The position numbers and the translations under genes are program-made. 15,366 nucleotides of DNA from CBDULQ01 sp965368115 (GTDB lineage Bacteria; Pseudomonadota; Gammaproteobacteria; SZUA-229). Below are positions 1-6,856 of this stretch, one piece after another. Every line of letters starts with the position of its first letter. Within the stretch, counting starts at the first letter, position 1. The notes under the pieces were generated by a model that was not told the DNA's origin, searched no databases, and saw only the letters and a list, made by a program, of their open reading frames with translations. The stretch spans positions 1-15,366 of the forward strand of contig CBDULQ010000068.1 in NCBI GenBank assembly GCA_965368115.1, read 5' to 3'.

Positions 1-158
1 TGACATTGCATTGTTGTTGACTCCTGTAGAGTTATTTGCCGATTTGTTGTTGTAAGTCATTTTAAGCGACCCGCTTATCCGACAATGTAAGTTTTGTTTA
101 AGTTTCGGTTAATATTAGCAGCCTAAGATCAGCATAAAAATAATATGGAGTTGCGGAC
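1..158 (+). promoter_or_regulatory. Upstream region of the cytochrome b561 gene
   Basis: This leader is AT-rich and I see no gene in it. A possible -10 element, TAATAT, lies at 110-115, but no convincing -35 sits 16-18 bases before it. The clearest functional site is GGAG at 147-150, eight bases before the GTG start at 159, which serves as the ribosome binding site. The far left part may hold the end of another transcription unit that cannot be judged from this window. Confidence 0.25.
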
Positions 159-785
159 GTGAATCAAGACGATAATAAAGTCAAAGTATGGGACCTGTCG
201 GTGAGAATTTTTCACTGGTCCCTGGTGACCCTGTTTGTGTTGTCCTATCTGACCGGAGACGAGCTGGATACGGTACATGCCTGGTCGGGTTACGGTATTG
301 TGACTCTGTTGATTTATCGCGTGTTGTGGGGACTGGTGGGTACGCGTTATGCGCGTTTCAGTAATTTTATTTACGCTCCTGCGCGCATTAAGTCTTATCT
401 TAAATCACTGCTCGGTTCGAAGCCGGAGCATTATTACGGCCACAACCCGGCCGGGGGGCTGATGGTCCTGTTATTGCTGATCAGCCTGAGCCTGAGTTGT
501 TTTACCGGTCTTAAAGCTTATGCCGAGGAAGGCCATGGTCCGCTGGCGGATGCACAGATCACACTGATCGGCCCGGCCTATGCCGACGATGATGAACATG
601 ACAACAAAAGTGGCGACGGCAAACATGAAGGCGACGAATTCTGGAAAGAGATCCACGAGTTTTTCGTCAACTTGACGCTGTTTTTAATTATCGTGCACAT
701 CGCCGGCGTGTTTATTGCCGGTCGATTGCATCGGGAGAATCTGGTCAGACCGATGATCAACGGTTACAAGGACCCGATTGAATGA
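159..785 (+). CDS. Cytochrome b561-family membrane protein
   Basis: This is a 208-residue inner-membrane di-heme cytochrome b of the b561/CybB type, expected to pass electrons between the quinone pool or a periplasmic partner and another redox protein. It has four hydrophobic segments, near residues 17-33, 40-62, 98-118 and 167-188. Histidines sit where the family places its heme ligands: H19 in FHW, H40 in VHAWSGY, H166 in IHEFF and H180 in VHIAG. The loop at about 121-160 between helices 3 and 4 is long, rich in Asp, Glu and His, and is likely periplasmic; it could bind metal or a partner. The start is GTG at 159, supported by GGAG eight bases upstream. The gene stands alone and ends at a strong terminator. 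Relatives often pair with a small c-type cytochrome, which would lie outside the window. The physiological partner is unknown. Confidence 0.9.
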   Translation: MNQDDNKVKVWDLSVRIFHWSLVTLFVLSYLTGDELDTVHAWSGYGIVTLLIYRVLWGLVGTRYARFSNFIYAPARIKSYLKSLLGSKPEHYYGHNPAGGLMVLLLLISLSLSCFTGLKAYAEEGHGPLADAQITLIGPAYADDDEHDNKSGDGKHEGDEFWKEIHEFFVNLTLFLIIVHIAGVFIAGRLHRENLVRPMINGYKDPIE

Positions 786-806
786 ATCACAGTGCGTGAT
801 TGAGTA

Positions 807-839
807 AAAAAGAAACCGGCAGGATGCCGGTTTCTTTTT
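807..839. terminator. Bidirectional intrinsic terminator
   Basis: A perfect 14-bp stem (807-820 with 826-839) closes a 5-base loop, AGGAT. The stem has a GC-rich core, ACCGGC/GCCGGT, flanked by A-rich and T-rich ends, so transcripts from either strand finish in a U-run. It lies between the stop of the cytochrome gene (785) and the stop of the convergent lipoprotein gene (898) and probably ends both transcripts. Confidence 0.9.
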
Positions 840-897
840 GTCCTGCTGAACCTCTTTCCCTGGGCAGGCAGGATGTTTGACACCTCGCCTGCCATTA

Positions 898-2517
898 TCA
901 TTGCGGCTCTTCCACCAGCGATTCTTCCGCATAGTCGAAGGCCGGGTCGGTGAGCGCTGCGCTGACCAGTTCGTTACTTTGCAGATCGTCGAGTTTCACA
1001 ACGTGCAGACTATCGTTATCGGATGTTCCGGCAGAAGCCGAGTACACCGCTCGGGTCATATCGCTGGCCCATTTCAACAGCTGGCTCGATTCAAAAGTGA
1101 AGATATCCGCTGACGTCCATACCGCCTGACCCTGATTGTCGAAGATGCGCCAGTTGCCGGGATGGAACGCGCTGCTCTCATCCAGCGACAGCAGGCTGAT
1201 ACGGCTACCGTCCGGTGACCAGCTCAGCGCTTCGATGGACAGATTACCGGGAACACTCAGTGCCTGTGCATTGCTTAATCCATTACTGGCCACGACATAG
1301 GCGACTTCGCTGCCGACCGGTTTGCTCTTGTAGGCGATCTGGCTGTCGTCAGCTGACCACAGGTATTCATCCTCGCTGAGCATTTCATTAGTCGCCAGGT
1401 CATGATTCAGATCATCCAGCGATCCGACGTCCCTGTCATAAACAATCAGACTGGTTTCGTTTGAAACTAAACCGGTACTCACATCATAACCTGCGACGAA
1501 GGCCAGTTTGTTGTTGTTATGTGCCCAGCGCAGTTCACCGAATTCATTGGTGGTGGCAATACGGGTGCTAAGCAGGTTAGGCACGTCAAAGATGTTGATG
1601 CCCACCTGCAGGTTCGAATCCGGAAAGCCGTGTACGCCCTGTGCCAGCAGGGTGCTGTCCGGTGACCAGGTGTAATCCATGATCTGTACGCTAGTGCCGG
1701 CTGGTCCCGTGGCCATGAAGGAGGCCGTACCGCCGTCGCTGGGCACCGCGGCGATGATGTATTGATTGTCACCATTACTGAAGTCGTCGGTACGGAAGGC
1801 AATGTACTGGCTGTTCGGGGAGAATTTGAAGGACACGATTTCTTCGTTGGTCTGATCGCCAACGAAGTGCAGCCATTGTGAAGACGTGCTCTGGGTCTGG
1901 TTGCGTGTGTCGTTGCACCACAGGCTGATCTGGCGATAAGTCGGGTCATCGAGCACCCAGGCCAGATAATGACTGTTCGGTGACCACTGGTACTGGTGAT
2001 CGACAAATACGGAGCTGATGAAAATGCTCAGATTGGACGCTTCGAACAGACCACTGCCGTCGACATTCACCGAATACAGGCGCAGCCGATCATCGAGGCT
2101 GCCGTCATCGGCGCGGAAGGCCAGCTTGCTGCCGTCCGGCGCCCATTTGAAATCCGCCACATCCGCATGGGTCTGGCTGAGCTGGCTCAGCTTGATCGGC
2201 GCGTTGCCGTCGATTTCCGCCACATATAAATCCATCTGGCCGGCGACGTCCTGGTCTGCGATATAGGCGACATATTCGCCGTCAGGGGAGACCGCGAAAT
2301 GGCTGATTTCAGTGAACGGCGTTGCAGACAGGGTTTTCGACATCACCGACTGATCGTCGGGGGCGGCAATCAGTTGCTGCTGATCGGGACTGAGGTAGAT
2401 CAGGGTTTCCGGTCGTCGTGGGTCGCTGGCCGGACCACCACCGCCGCCACCGCCGCAGCCGGTGGTCATGAGCAGGGTCAGTACGCCACAGGCGATCAGT
2501 GAATATGAAGTGTTCAT
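898..2517 (-). CDS. Poly-Gly lipoprotein with WD40/TolB-like beta-propeller repeats
   Basis: This 539-residue predicted outer-membrane lipoprotein opens with a signal peptide ending in MTTGC, with C21 lipidated, followed by seven Gly. The rest is a run of PD40/TolB-like propeller blades of the form W-[SA]-P-[DN]-[GS]-x-x-[IL]-A-[FY], for example SPDGEYVAYIAD, WAPDGSKLAFRAD, SPNSQYIAFRTD and WSPDGSRISLLS. I count about eight or nine, enough for one or two propellers. Such folds bind proteins or ligands and no catalytic motif is visible. I chose ATG at 2517, since AAGGAA lies about eight bases upstream and it gives a proper lipoprotein signal; an open frame continues to 2718 but would bury that signal. 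Gly at +2 after the Cys favours the outer membrane. The gene is divergent from the TPS transporter gene and shares its intergenic region, so a role beside that system is plausible but inferred. Confidence 0.85.
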   Translation of the reverse strand: MNTSYSLIACGVLTLLMTTGCGGGGGGGPASDPRRPETLIYLSPDQQQLIAAPDDQSVMSKTLSATPFTEISHFAVSPDGEYVAYIADQDVAGQMDLYVAEIDGNAPIKLSQLSQTHADVADFKWAPDGSKLAFRADDGSLDDRLRLYSVNVDGSGLFEASNLSIFISSVFVDHQYQWSPNSHYLAWVLDDPTYRQISLWCNDTRNQTQSTSSQWLHFVGDQTNEEIVSFKFSPNSQYIAFRTDDFSNGDNQYIIAAVPSDGGTASFMATGPAGTSVQIMDYTWSPDSTLLAQGVHGFPDSNLQVGINIFDVPNLLSTRIATTNEFGELRWAHNNNKLAFVAGYDVSTGLVSNETSLIVYDRDVGSLDDLNHDLATNEMLSEDEYLWSADDSQIAYKSKPVGSEVAYVVASNGLSNAQALSVPGNLSIEALSWSPDGSRISLLSLDESSAFHPGNWRIFDNQGQAVWTSADIFTFESSQLLKWASDMTRAVYSASAGTSDNDSLHVVKLDDLQSNELVSAALTDPAFDYAEESLVEEPQ

Positions 2518-2573
2518 GGCATTTTCCTTGTCTGTGATTTGCGTTGTTACGGGTAGGTCGGCGGGGAGCGAGA

Positions 2574-2667
2574 AATCGGATCGCATTTTTTCGCGGTTTT
2601 TGTGGGGTGCCGGAGTCCTTGTCAGGCAGGGCGAGTCGCCGGGCAGGAAGGAAAAATCGATCCGATT
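2574..2667. promoter_or_regulatory. Inverted pair of AATCGGATC elements, divergent intergenic region 1
   Basis: The exact 9-mer AATCGGATC occurs at 2574-2582 on the plus strand and, as GATCCGATT, at 2659-2667, so on the minus strand. Both copies are followed on their own strand by a T-rich run. The second copy overlaps a small palindrome, CCGAT-TT-ATCGG (2662-2673). The same arrangement recurs at 6724-6830 in the other divergent intergenic region of this module, and I saw no further exact copy in the window. I infer a regulator binding site pair; its protein is unknown. Confidence 0.5.
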
Positions 2668-2732
2668 TATCGGTCCCGGAGACTTATCGAACAGGCCCCG
2701 GGACCGCAGGATGCGCAAGTGTTCCGGGTTAC

Positions 2733-2753
2733 TGGTATAGTGGAACCGGTTCC
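2733..2753 (+). promoter_or_regulatory. Candidate extended -10 promoter with palindromic operator, TPS transporter gene
   Basis: TGGTATAGT at 2733-2741 reads as an extended -10 (TG at 2733-2734, hexamer TATAGT at 2736-2741). No good -35 is present, as is usual for extended -10 promoters. Directly after it, at 2742-2753, is a perfect 12-bp palindrome, GGAACCGGTTCC, which would cover the expected transcription start. That position suits a repressor operator. The predicted leader to the ATG at 2804 is about 55 bases. Confidence 0.4.
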
Positions 2754-2803
2754 GTATCAGGGGATGTTACGGGCCGGGCTCTGCGTAAATACAATGACAA
2801 TCT

Positions 2804-4504
2804 ATGCTGTTGAAACCTGATCGTTTTCCTGTTCGCTCTCTGGGTGCGCTGTTGCTGATACTGAATGTATCGGCACAGGCTCAGCTCGACCCCTATTCGA
2901 CCGATCCGCTGGACCGGCAGGTCGAGCTGCCGGATTTCGCGCCGGCGCCGGTTGATGCCGGGAACATTCTCCCGCCGATCCTGCCCGAGTCCACCGGGTC
3001 GGCAGCAGACCTGTTGAGCGGAGAACGCTTCGTCCTGCGCGGTGTGCATTTCACCGGCAACATGCTGTTCAGTGACGCCGAGTTGCAGGCGCTGGTCCGG
3101 CCGTTGCTGGATACCGAGATCGGTCTTGCTCAGTTGCAGGGTTTGCGGGATCGAATCAGTCGTTATTACATCGACCGCGGTTACATCAGTTCCGGTGCAT
3201 TGATTCCCGAGCAGCAGGTCACTGCCGGCGTGGTGGAAATGCGCATCATCGAAGGCCGGCTCAATCAAATCGACATCCAGGGGACCGAGGCACTGGATGC
3301 CGATTATGTGCGCAGTCGTCTGCTGTTCGCCGCACAACCGGTGCTCAATCTGGCAAAGCTGGAACAGGCGCTGTACCTGTTGCAACAGGACCCGCGCATT
3401 CGACGTATCGATGCGCAACTGAAACCGGGTGATCGCCCGGGACAATCGCTGCTGGCGGTGAAGCTGGTGGAAGCGGATCCGGTGCAACAGTTTTTCGGCG
3501 TCAACAACCATCACGCACCCGCCATCGGAGCCGAAGGGGTTTATTACAACTGGCGACATCTCAACTGGAGCGGGCAGGGCGATACGCTAATGCTGGGACT
3601 GGAAAAAACCCGTGGCCTGAACGCGATCGACCTGCTGTACGATCAGCCGCTGAACGGCGCCGACGACCACCTCGGTTACTTTCTTAAACTCAACGACAGC
3701 GATGTCATCGAAGGCGATTTCGAAGCGCTGGATATCGCCAGTCGATCCGGCACCCTGGGCCTGAGTTTTCGTCATCCGGTCGAACGTTCTACAGCGCATC
3801 GCTTCGACTGGTTTATCAATGCCGAGTTACGACGTAGTGAATCCTATCTGCTGGGCGATACTTTTTCATTTTCGCCGGGACCGGAGAACGGTGTGTCGCG
3901 GATCAGTGTGTTGCGTACCGGTACGGACATGCAGTGGCGTTCACCGCGGCGGGTGATCGCGGCACGCGCGACCCTGAGTATCGGCCTCGATGTACTGGAT
4001 GCAACGCGACATGACGATGAGACTCCGGACGGGGTGTTCACCAGTCTGTTGTTGCAGGGACAATGGGCGCAACGTTTCGAGACGCTCAACAGTACACTGG
4101 TCCTGCGTATGGATGCGCAGTTTGCGGACAATTCCTTGCTTGGCCTGGAACAGTTTGCCATCGGTGGTCATGCCACGGTGCGCGGGTATCGGGAGAACAG
4201 CCTGGTGCGTGATCAGGGCGCGGTTGCGTCGATCGAATGGCGGGTGCCTTACTTCGTCGCGGAGCATGGCGCTGCACAACATGCCGTCGCATTGTTTTAC
4301 GATGTGGGTTACGCAAGCAACATCGATGCTCCGGCACCGGAGGTAGATAGCCTGAGCAGTGTTGGTATGGGTTTGACCGGACAGTTCACTGCGGCGTTAC
4401 AGTATCAGCTCTACTGGGCGGATGCGCTGGATGACGAACTGATTATCGATGACGATGATTTGCAGGACGAAGGCATTCATTTCAGTATCAGCTATCATTG
4501 GTAA
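2804..4504 (+). CDS. Two-partner secretion outer-membrane transporter (TpsB, ShlB/FhaC/HecB family)
   Basis: This is a 566-residue Omp85-superfamily pore that moves a TpsA exoprotein across the outer membrane. A signal peptide (residues 1-26, ending SAQA) is followed by a Pro-rich linker, POTRA_2 at about 75-150 (opening FVLRGVHFTGN), a second POTRA at about 152-225, and a 16-strand-type barrel from about 228. The barrel contains the loop-6 signature VRGY at 459-462 and ends in aromatic Trp, as expected for BAM-dependent insertion. Length and domain order match the family. The ATG is forced by an in-frame stop (2795-2797) just upstream, yet there is no clear Shine-Dalgarno sequence. A small membrane-protein gene follows 34 bases later. 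The likely cargo is the exoprotein at 6857, since it is the only TPS-domain protein in view; an oppositely oriented lipoprotein gene separates the two, which is unusual for a TPS pair. Confidence 0.93.
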   Translation: MLLKPDRFPVRSLGALLLILNVSAQAQLDPYSTDPLDRQVELPDFAPAPVDAGNILPPILPESTGSAADLLSGERFVLRGVHFTGNMLFSDAELQALVRPLLDTEIGLAQLQGLRDRISRYYIDRGYISSGALIPEQQVTAGVVEMRIIEGRLNQIDIQGTEALDADYVRSRLLFAAQPVLNLAKLEQALYLLQQDPRIRRIDAQLKPGDRPGQSLLAVKLVEADPVQQFFGVNNHHAPAIGAEGVYYNWRHLNWSGQGDTLMLGLEKTRGLNAIDLLYDQPLNGADDHLGYFLKLNDSDVIEGDFEALDIASRSGTLGLSFRHPVERSTAHRFDWFINAELRRSESYLLGDTFSFSPGPENGVSRISVLRTGTDMQWRSPRRVIAARATLSIGLDVLDATRHDDETPDGVFTSLLLQGQWAQRFETLNSTLVLRMDAQFADNSLLGLEQFAIGGHATVRGYRENSLVRDQGAVASIEWRVPYFVAEHGAAQHAVALFYDVGYASNIDAPAPEVDSLSSVGMGLTGQFTAALQYQLYWADALDDELIIDDDDLQDEGIHFSISYHW

Positions 4505-4538
4505 ACAACTTGTTCACATATAACAGGGACTCTATATC

Positions 4539-5027
4539 ATGAACGATATCTACCAGACACCGGAAGCGGACCTGGAACAGGACGACCCGAGTAAATCCTA
4601 CGACTATAAACTCTACAAGATATCGGGTATCGGTATCGCGACCATGGTGGGTACGATACTGGCGGGTGGTTACCTGATGTCGGTGAATCACCGGCGTCTC
4701 GGGAATACGGACAAGGCAAAGTCGACACTGCTGTATTCCTTCCTGGCTTTTGTCGGTATTCTGGTAATCGCTTTTCTGATACCGGAAGATCTCAATATTC
4801 CCGACGTGGTGTTTACCGTGGCGCAGGTGGCGGCCATGGTGGCAATCGCGCAGCAGTGGTTTGATGCGCCGATCAGAGAGCACCGGGCGAACGGTGGTTT
4901 ACTGGCGTCCAACTGGAAAGCCTTCGGCATTTCATTGTTGTTTATGATTGTGCTCGGCCTGTTGTTCTGGGGTGCACTGATGCTGTTTGTGTTTGGTGTG
5001 AACGGTGAGCAGGCCGCGGGATTGTAA
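4539..5027 (+). CDS. Small multi-span inner-membrane protein of unknown function
   Basis: This 162-residue protein begins with a soluble tail (MNDIYQTPEADL) resembling the YQ-P-x-A-x-L tail seen on various small uncharacterised proteobacterial membrane proteins. Four hydrophobic stretches follow, near residues 29-48, 64-84, 88-106 and 128-152. No catalytic motif is visible. The start is supported by CAGGGA about nine bases upstream. It begins 34 bases after the transporter stop with no terminator between, so both are probably on one transcript. Its stop is only 21 bases from the stop of the convergent lipoprotein gene. I cannot assign a function. Its position suggests, but does not prove, a helper role in the secretion module. 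Confidence 0.75.
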   Translation: MNDIYQTPEADLEQDDPSKSYDYKLYKISGIGIATMVGTILAGGYLMSVNHRRLGNTDKAKSTLLYSFLAFVGILVIAFLIPEDLNIPDVVFTVAQVAAMVAIAQQWFDAPIREHRANGGLLASNWKAFGISLLFMIVLGLLFWGALMLFVFGVNGEQAAGL

Positions 5028-5048
5028 TTCAGTTTGTTGCCTGGAAAG

Positions 5049-6650
5049 TTACGGTACCTGGAGTTGGGACAGGGTGCCGGCACTGTAACTGACCGCATAG
5101 ACTTCCAGGAACTCGTCTTCGCCGAAGGACACGATGCCGGGCAGGTTGCCGATCTGGCGTTGTCCACTGATCGTCCGAGTGGTATTCGAATAATGCAGAC
5201 CCATCACATCACCGCTGAAAAAGTCCGCATAGAGTACAGTGCCGCACAGGTCGGCGAACTGGTTACCGCGGTAGGTGGGACCGGAAAAATATTCTTCGTC
5301 ATTGAACAGGCCGCTGCTGGGTGAATTGTATTGCTGATAAATCGGTAATGTCTGGTGAGTGCTGTTGCCATCCCAGTTGCCGCTGCCGTCGAATTCGGTA
5401 CAGGGTGAACTGCCGAGTCCTCCGTGGGTATTGCTGCCCTCGCAACCGGACCAGCCGTAAAACAGTGCGCGTTCTATCCGGTTAATTTCGTCGTAGTAAG
5501 CACCGTTGTCACCCAGGTAAATATTGCCGTCCAGTGGATCGAAAGCGAAACGCCAGGGAATTCGGAAGCCATAGGCAAAGATCGTCGCTTGTCCGCTACT
5601 TCGATCGAACAGGTTGGAAAAATAATTCGCCAGCAGTGCCGGGTTATTGCCAGGTATGGCATATTCCAGTCCGCTGTCCTGGGCATCGACGTTGATGCTT
5701 AACAGTTTGCCCGGTAGCTGGGTTTCGTCATATCCGGTGTTCTGATTGTTGGCATCCGCCACACTGATATACAGGTAAGGCTGACTTTCCACACCAAATG
5801 CCAGGTGGCCCGCATTGCGGACGGCACCGCCGGGTATTTCCAGTAACAGTCGCTGCGCCATGGCACCCGGCGTGCCGTCGCTGTTGAGTGCACTGGCATC
5901 GAACTCGGCAATCAGGATACAGGGATCGTTACCGGCGCTGCATTGACCACCAGCCATGGCGCCTGTCGGTCGTGAAATGTAATACACATAAAACAGGTTG
6001 TTGGTTTCGAACTGTGGATGAAATGCCAGGCTGAGTAGTCCGTTCATGTCCTCCAGCGTATTGCCGTTGTTGTACACCCGGTCACTGATGTCAAGAAAGT
6101 TACCACTATCCAGGCTGCCGTTGCTGACCGAGCGTACAGTGCCGCCCTGTTCGACAATGAACAGGCGGCCGCTATTGTCACCGGCGTGGGTAACCTGCAA
6201 TGGATTGTTCAGGTCACTGACCATGGTTTGCCAGCTGATGTCCGGTATTGTCGGCGGGGGAGTGGTTGCGACACAGGCGAGTTCGGCTGAGCTCAGTTGC
6301 TGGTATTGTGCAACAATGTTGCGATCGGCATTCATGGTGAGGGAACACAGGCTATTGCCGCTGCAGTCTCCATTCCATTGTTGCAGTCGGTATTTGAGAT
6401 TCGGCTGGCTACTGATGCTGAGACGGGTCCCGTCCGGATAATCCAGGCCGCATTGCTGACCCGGATTGCACTGGCTGTTACTGTTATCGTCCAGATTGCT
6501 GATGATCAGTGTGCCCTGGTCACCATTATCGATACTCAGGGTATAGCTTGTCGTTGAATTGCCGGACATGCCGCCACCGCCGCCGCCACAGGCCTGCAGC
6601 ATCAGCAGGCTGGTGCAGAGTAAAACGATGCAGGGTGCTGACTTGCTCAT
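5049..6650 (-). CDS. Poly-Gly lipoprotein with divergent InlB-type repeat and GSDH-like (PQQ sugar dehydrogenase-like) propeller
   Basis: This 533-residue lipoprotein has the lipobox LQAC, with C21 lipidated and followed by six Gly. Residues about 35-117 form a divergent InlB-type repeat with the typical WNGDCSG and nearby Cys pairs. Residues about 140-530 match the glucose/sorbosone dehydrogenase (GSDH, Hedgehog-interacting-protein-like) six-blade propeller: RLFIVEQGG, LAFHPQF, LYISVAD, LPGKLLSINV, FRIPWRFAFDP, IYLGDNG and EIN. Two positions that normally help build the PQQ active site look changed: the His of the usual NHNGG motif is R278 (VRNAG), and the Asn of GLRNPWR is I364. It may therefore bind sugar or protein without oxidising it. 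The ATG at 6650 has GAGG about eleven bases upstream. The gene is divergent from the CHAT exoprotein gene, sharing a 206-base intergenic region. Surface location is inferred from the poly-Gly tether. Confidence 0.85.
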   Translation of the reverse strand: MSKSAPCIVLLCTSLLMLQACGGGGGGMSGNSTTSYTLSIDNGDQGTLIISNLDDNSNSQCNPGQQCGLDYPDGTRLSISSQPNLKYRLQQWNGDCSGNSLCSLTMNADRNIVAQYQQLSSAELACVATTPPPTIPDISWQTMVSDLNNPLQVTHAGDNSGRLFIVEQGGTVRSVSNGSLDSGNFLDISDRVYNNGNTLEDMNGLLSLAFHPQFETNNLFYVYYISRPTGAMAGGQCSAGNDPCILIAEFDASALNSDGTPGAMAQRLLLEIPGGAVRNAGHLAFGVESQPYLYISVADANNQNTGYDETQLPGKLLSINVDAQDSGLEYAIPGNNPALLANYFSNLFDRSSGQATIFAYGFRIPWRFAFDPLDGNIYLGDNGAYYDEINRIERALFYGWSGCEGSNTHGGLGSSPCTEFDGSGNWDGNSTHQTLPIYQQYNSPSSGLFNDEEYFSGPTYRGNQFADLCGTVLYADFFSGDVMGLHYSNTTRTISGQRQIGNLPGIVSFGEDEFLEVYAVSYSAGTLSQLQVP

Positions 6651-6723
6651 TTGTGTCTGGCCTCGGACCCGAATTCGATTGCCTGGTTACCGCTCATGAC
6701 AACAAGGTCCGCGTTAAGCTGCA

Positions 6724-6830
6724 AGTCGGATCATCTATTTAACACCTGTTCGTTACAGCGGTTTGACGCCGGATCGAGACGAACAGATTCTTTGTGCCTG
6801 GCATCGACTTTAACATAAAATGATCCGATT
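6724..6830. promoter_or_regulatory. Inverted pair of A[A/G]TCGGATC elements, divergent intergenic region 2
   Basis: AGTCGGATC at 6724-6732 (plus strand) faces an exact AATCGGATC on the minus strand at 6822-6830. Both are followed on their own strand by A/T-rich runs. The orientation and spacing (centres about 98 bases apart) mirror the pair at 2574-2667 (about 85 bases apart). The right-hand copy overlaps a looser inverted repeat, CCGAT at 6825-6829 and ATCGG at 6838-6842, only 15 bases before the exoprotein start. I infer a shared regulator site. Confidence 0.45.
6792..6821 (+). promoter_or_regulatory. Possible promoter of the CHAT exoprotein gene
   Basis: TAAAAT at 6816-6821 is a five-of-six match to a -10 box, with a weak -35 (TTGTGC, 6792-6797) at an 18-base spacing. 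The start of transcription would be near 6828, leaving a leader of about 29 bases. It directly abuts the AATCGGATC element at 6822-6830, so a bound protein there would be expected to affect initiation. The -35 matches poorly. Confidence 0.3.
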
Positions 6831-6856
6831 CCAGCACATCGGCTGTCTTATCGTTT

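Noticed and set aside
2518..2718. N-terminal extension of the WD40-like lipoprotein (67 extra residues)
   Set aside because: It would place the lipoprotein signal inside the protein. ATG 2517 has a good ribosome site, and the extra stretch holds the regulatory elements.
2729..3559. 276-residue open frame on the minus strand
   Set aside because: It is antisense to the transporter gene, shows no recognisable domain and has low-complexity Gln/Arg-rich content.
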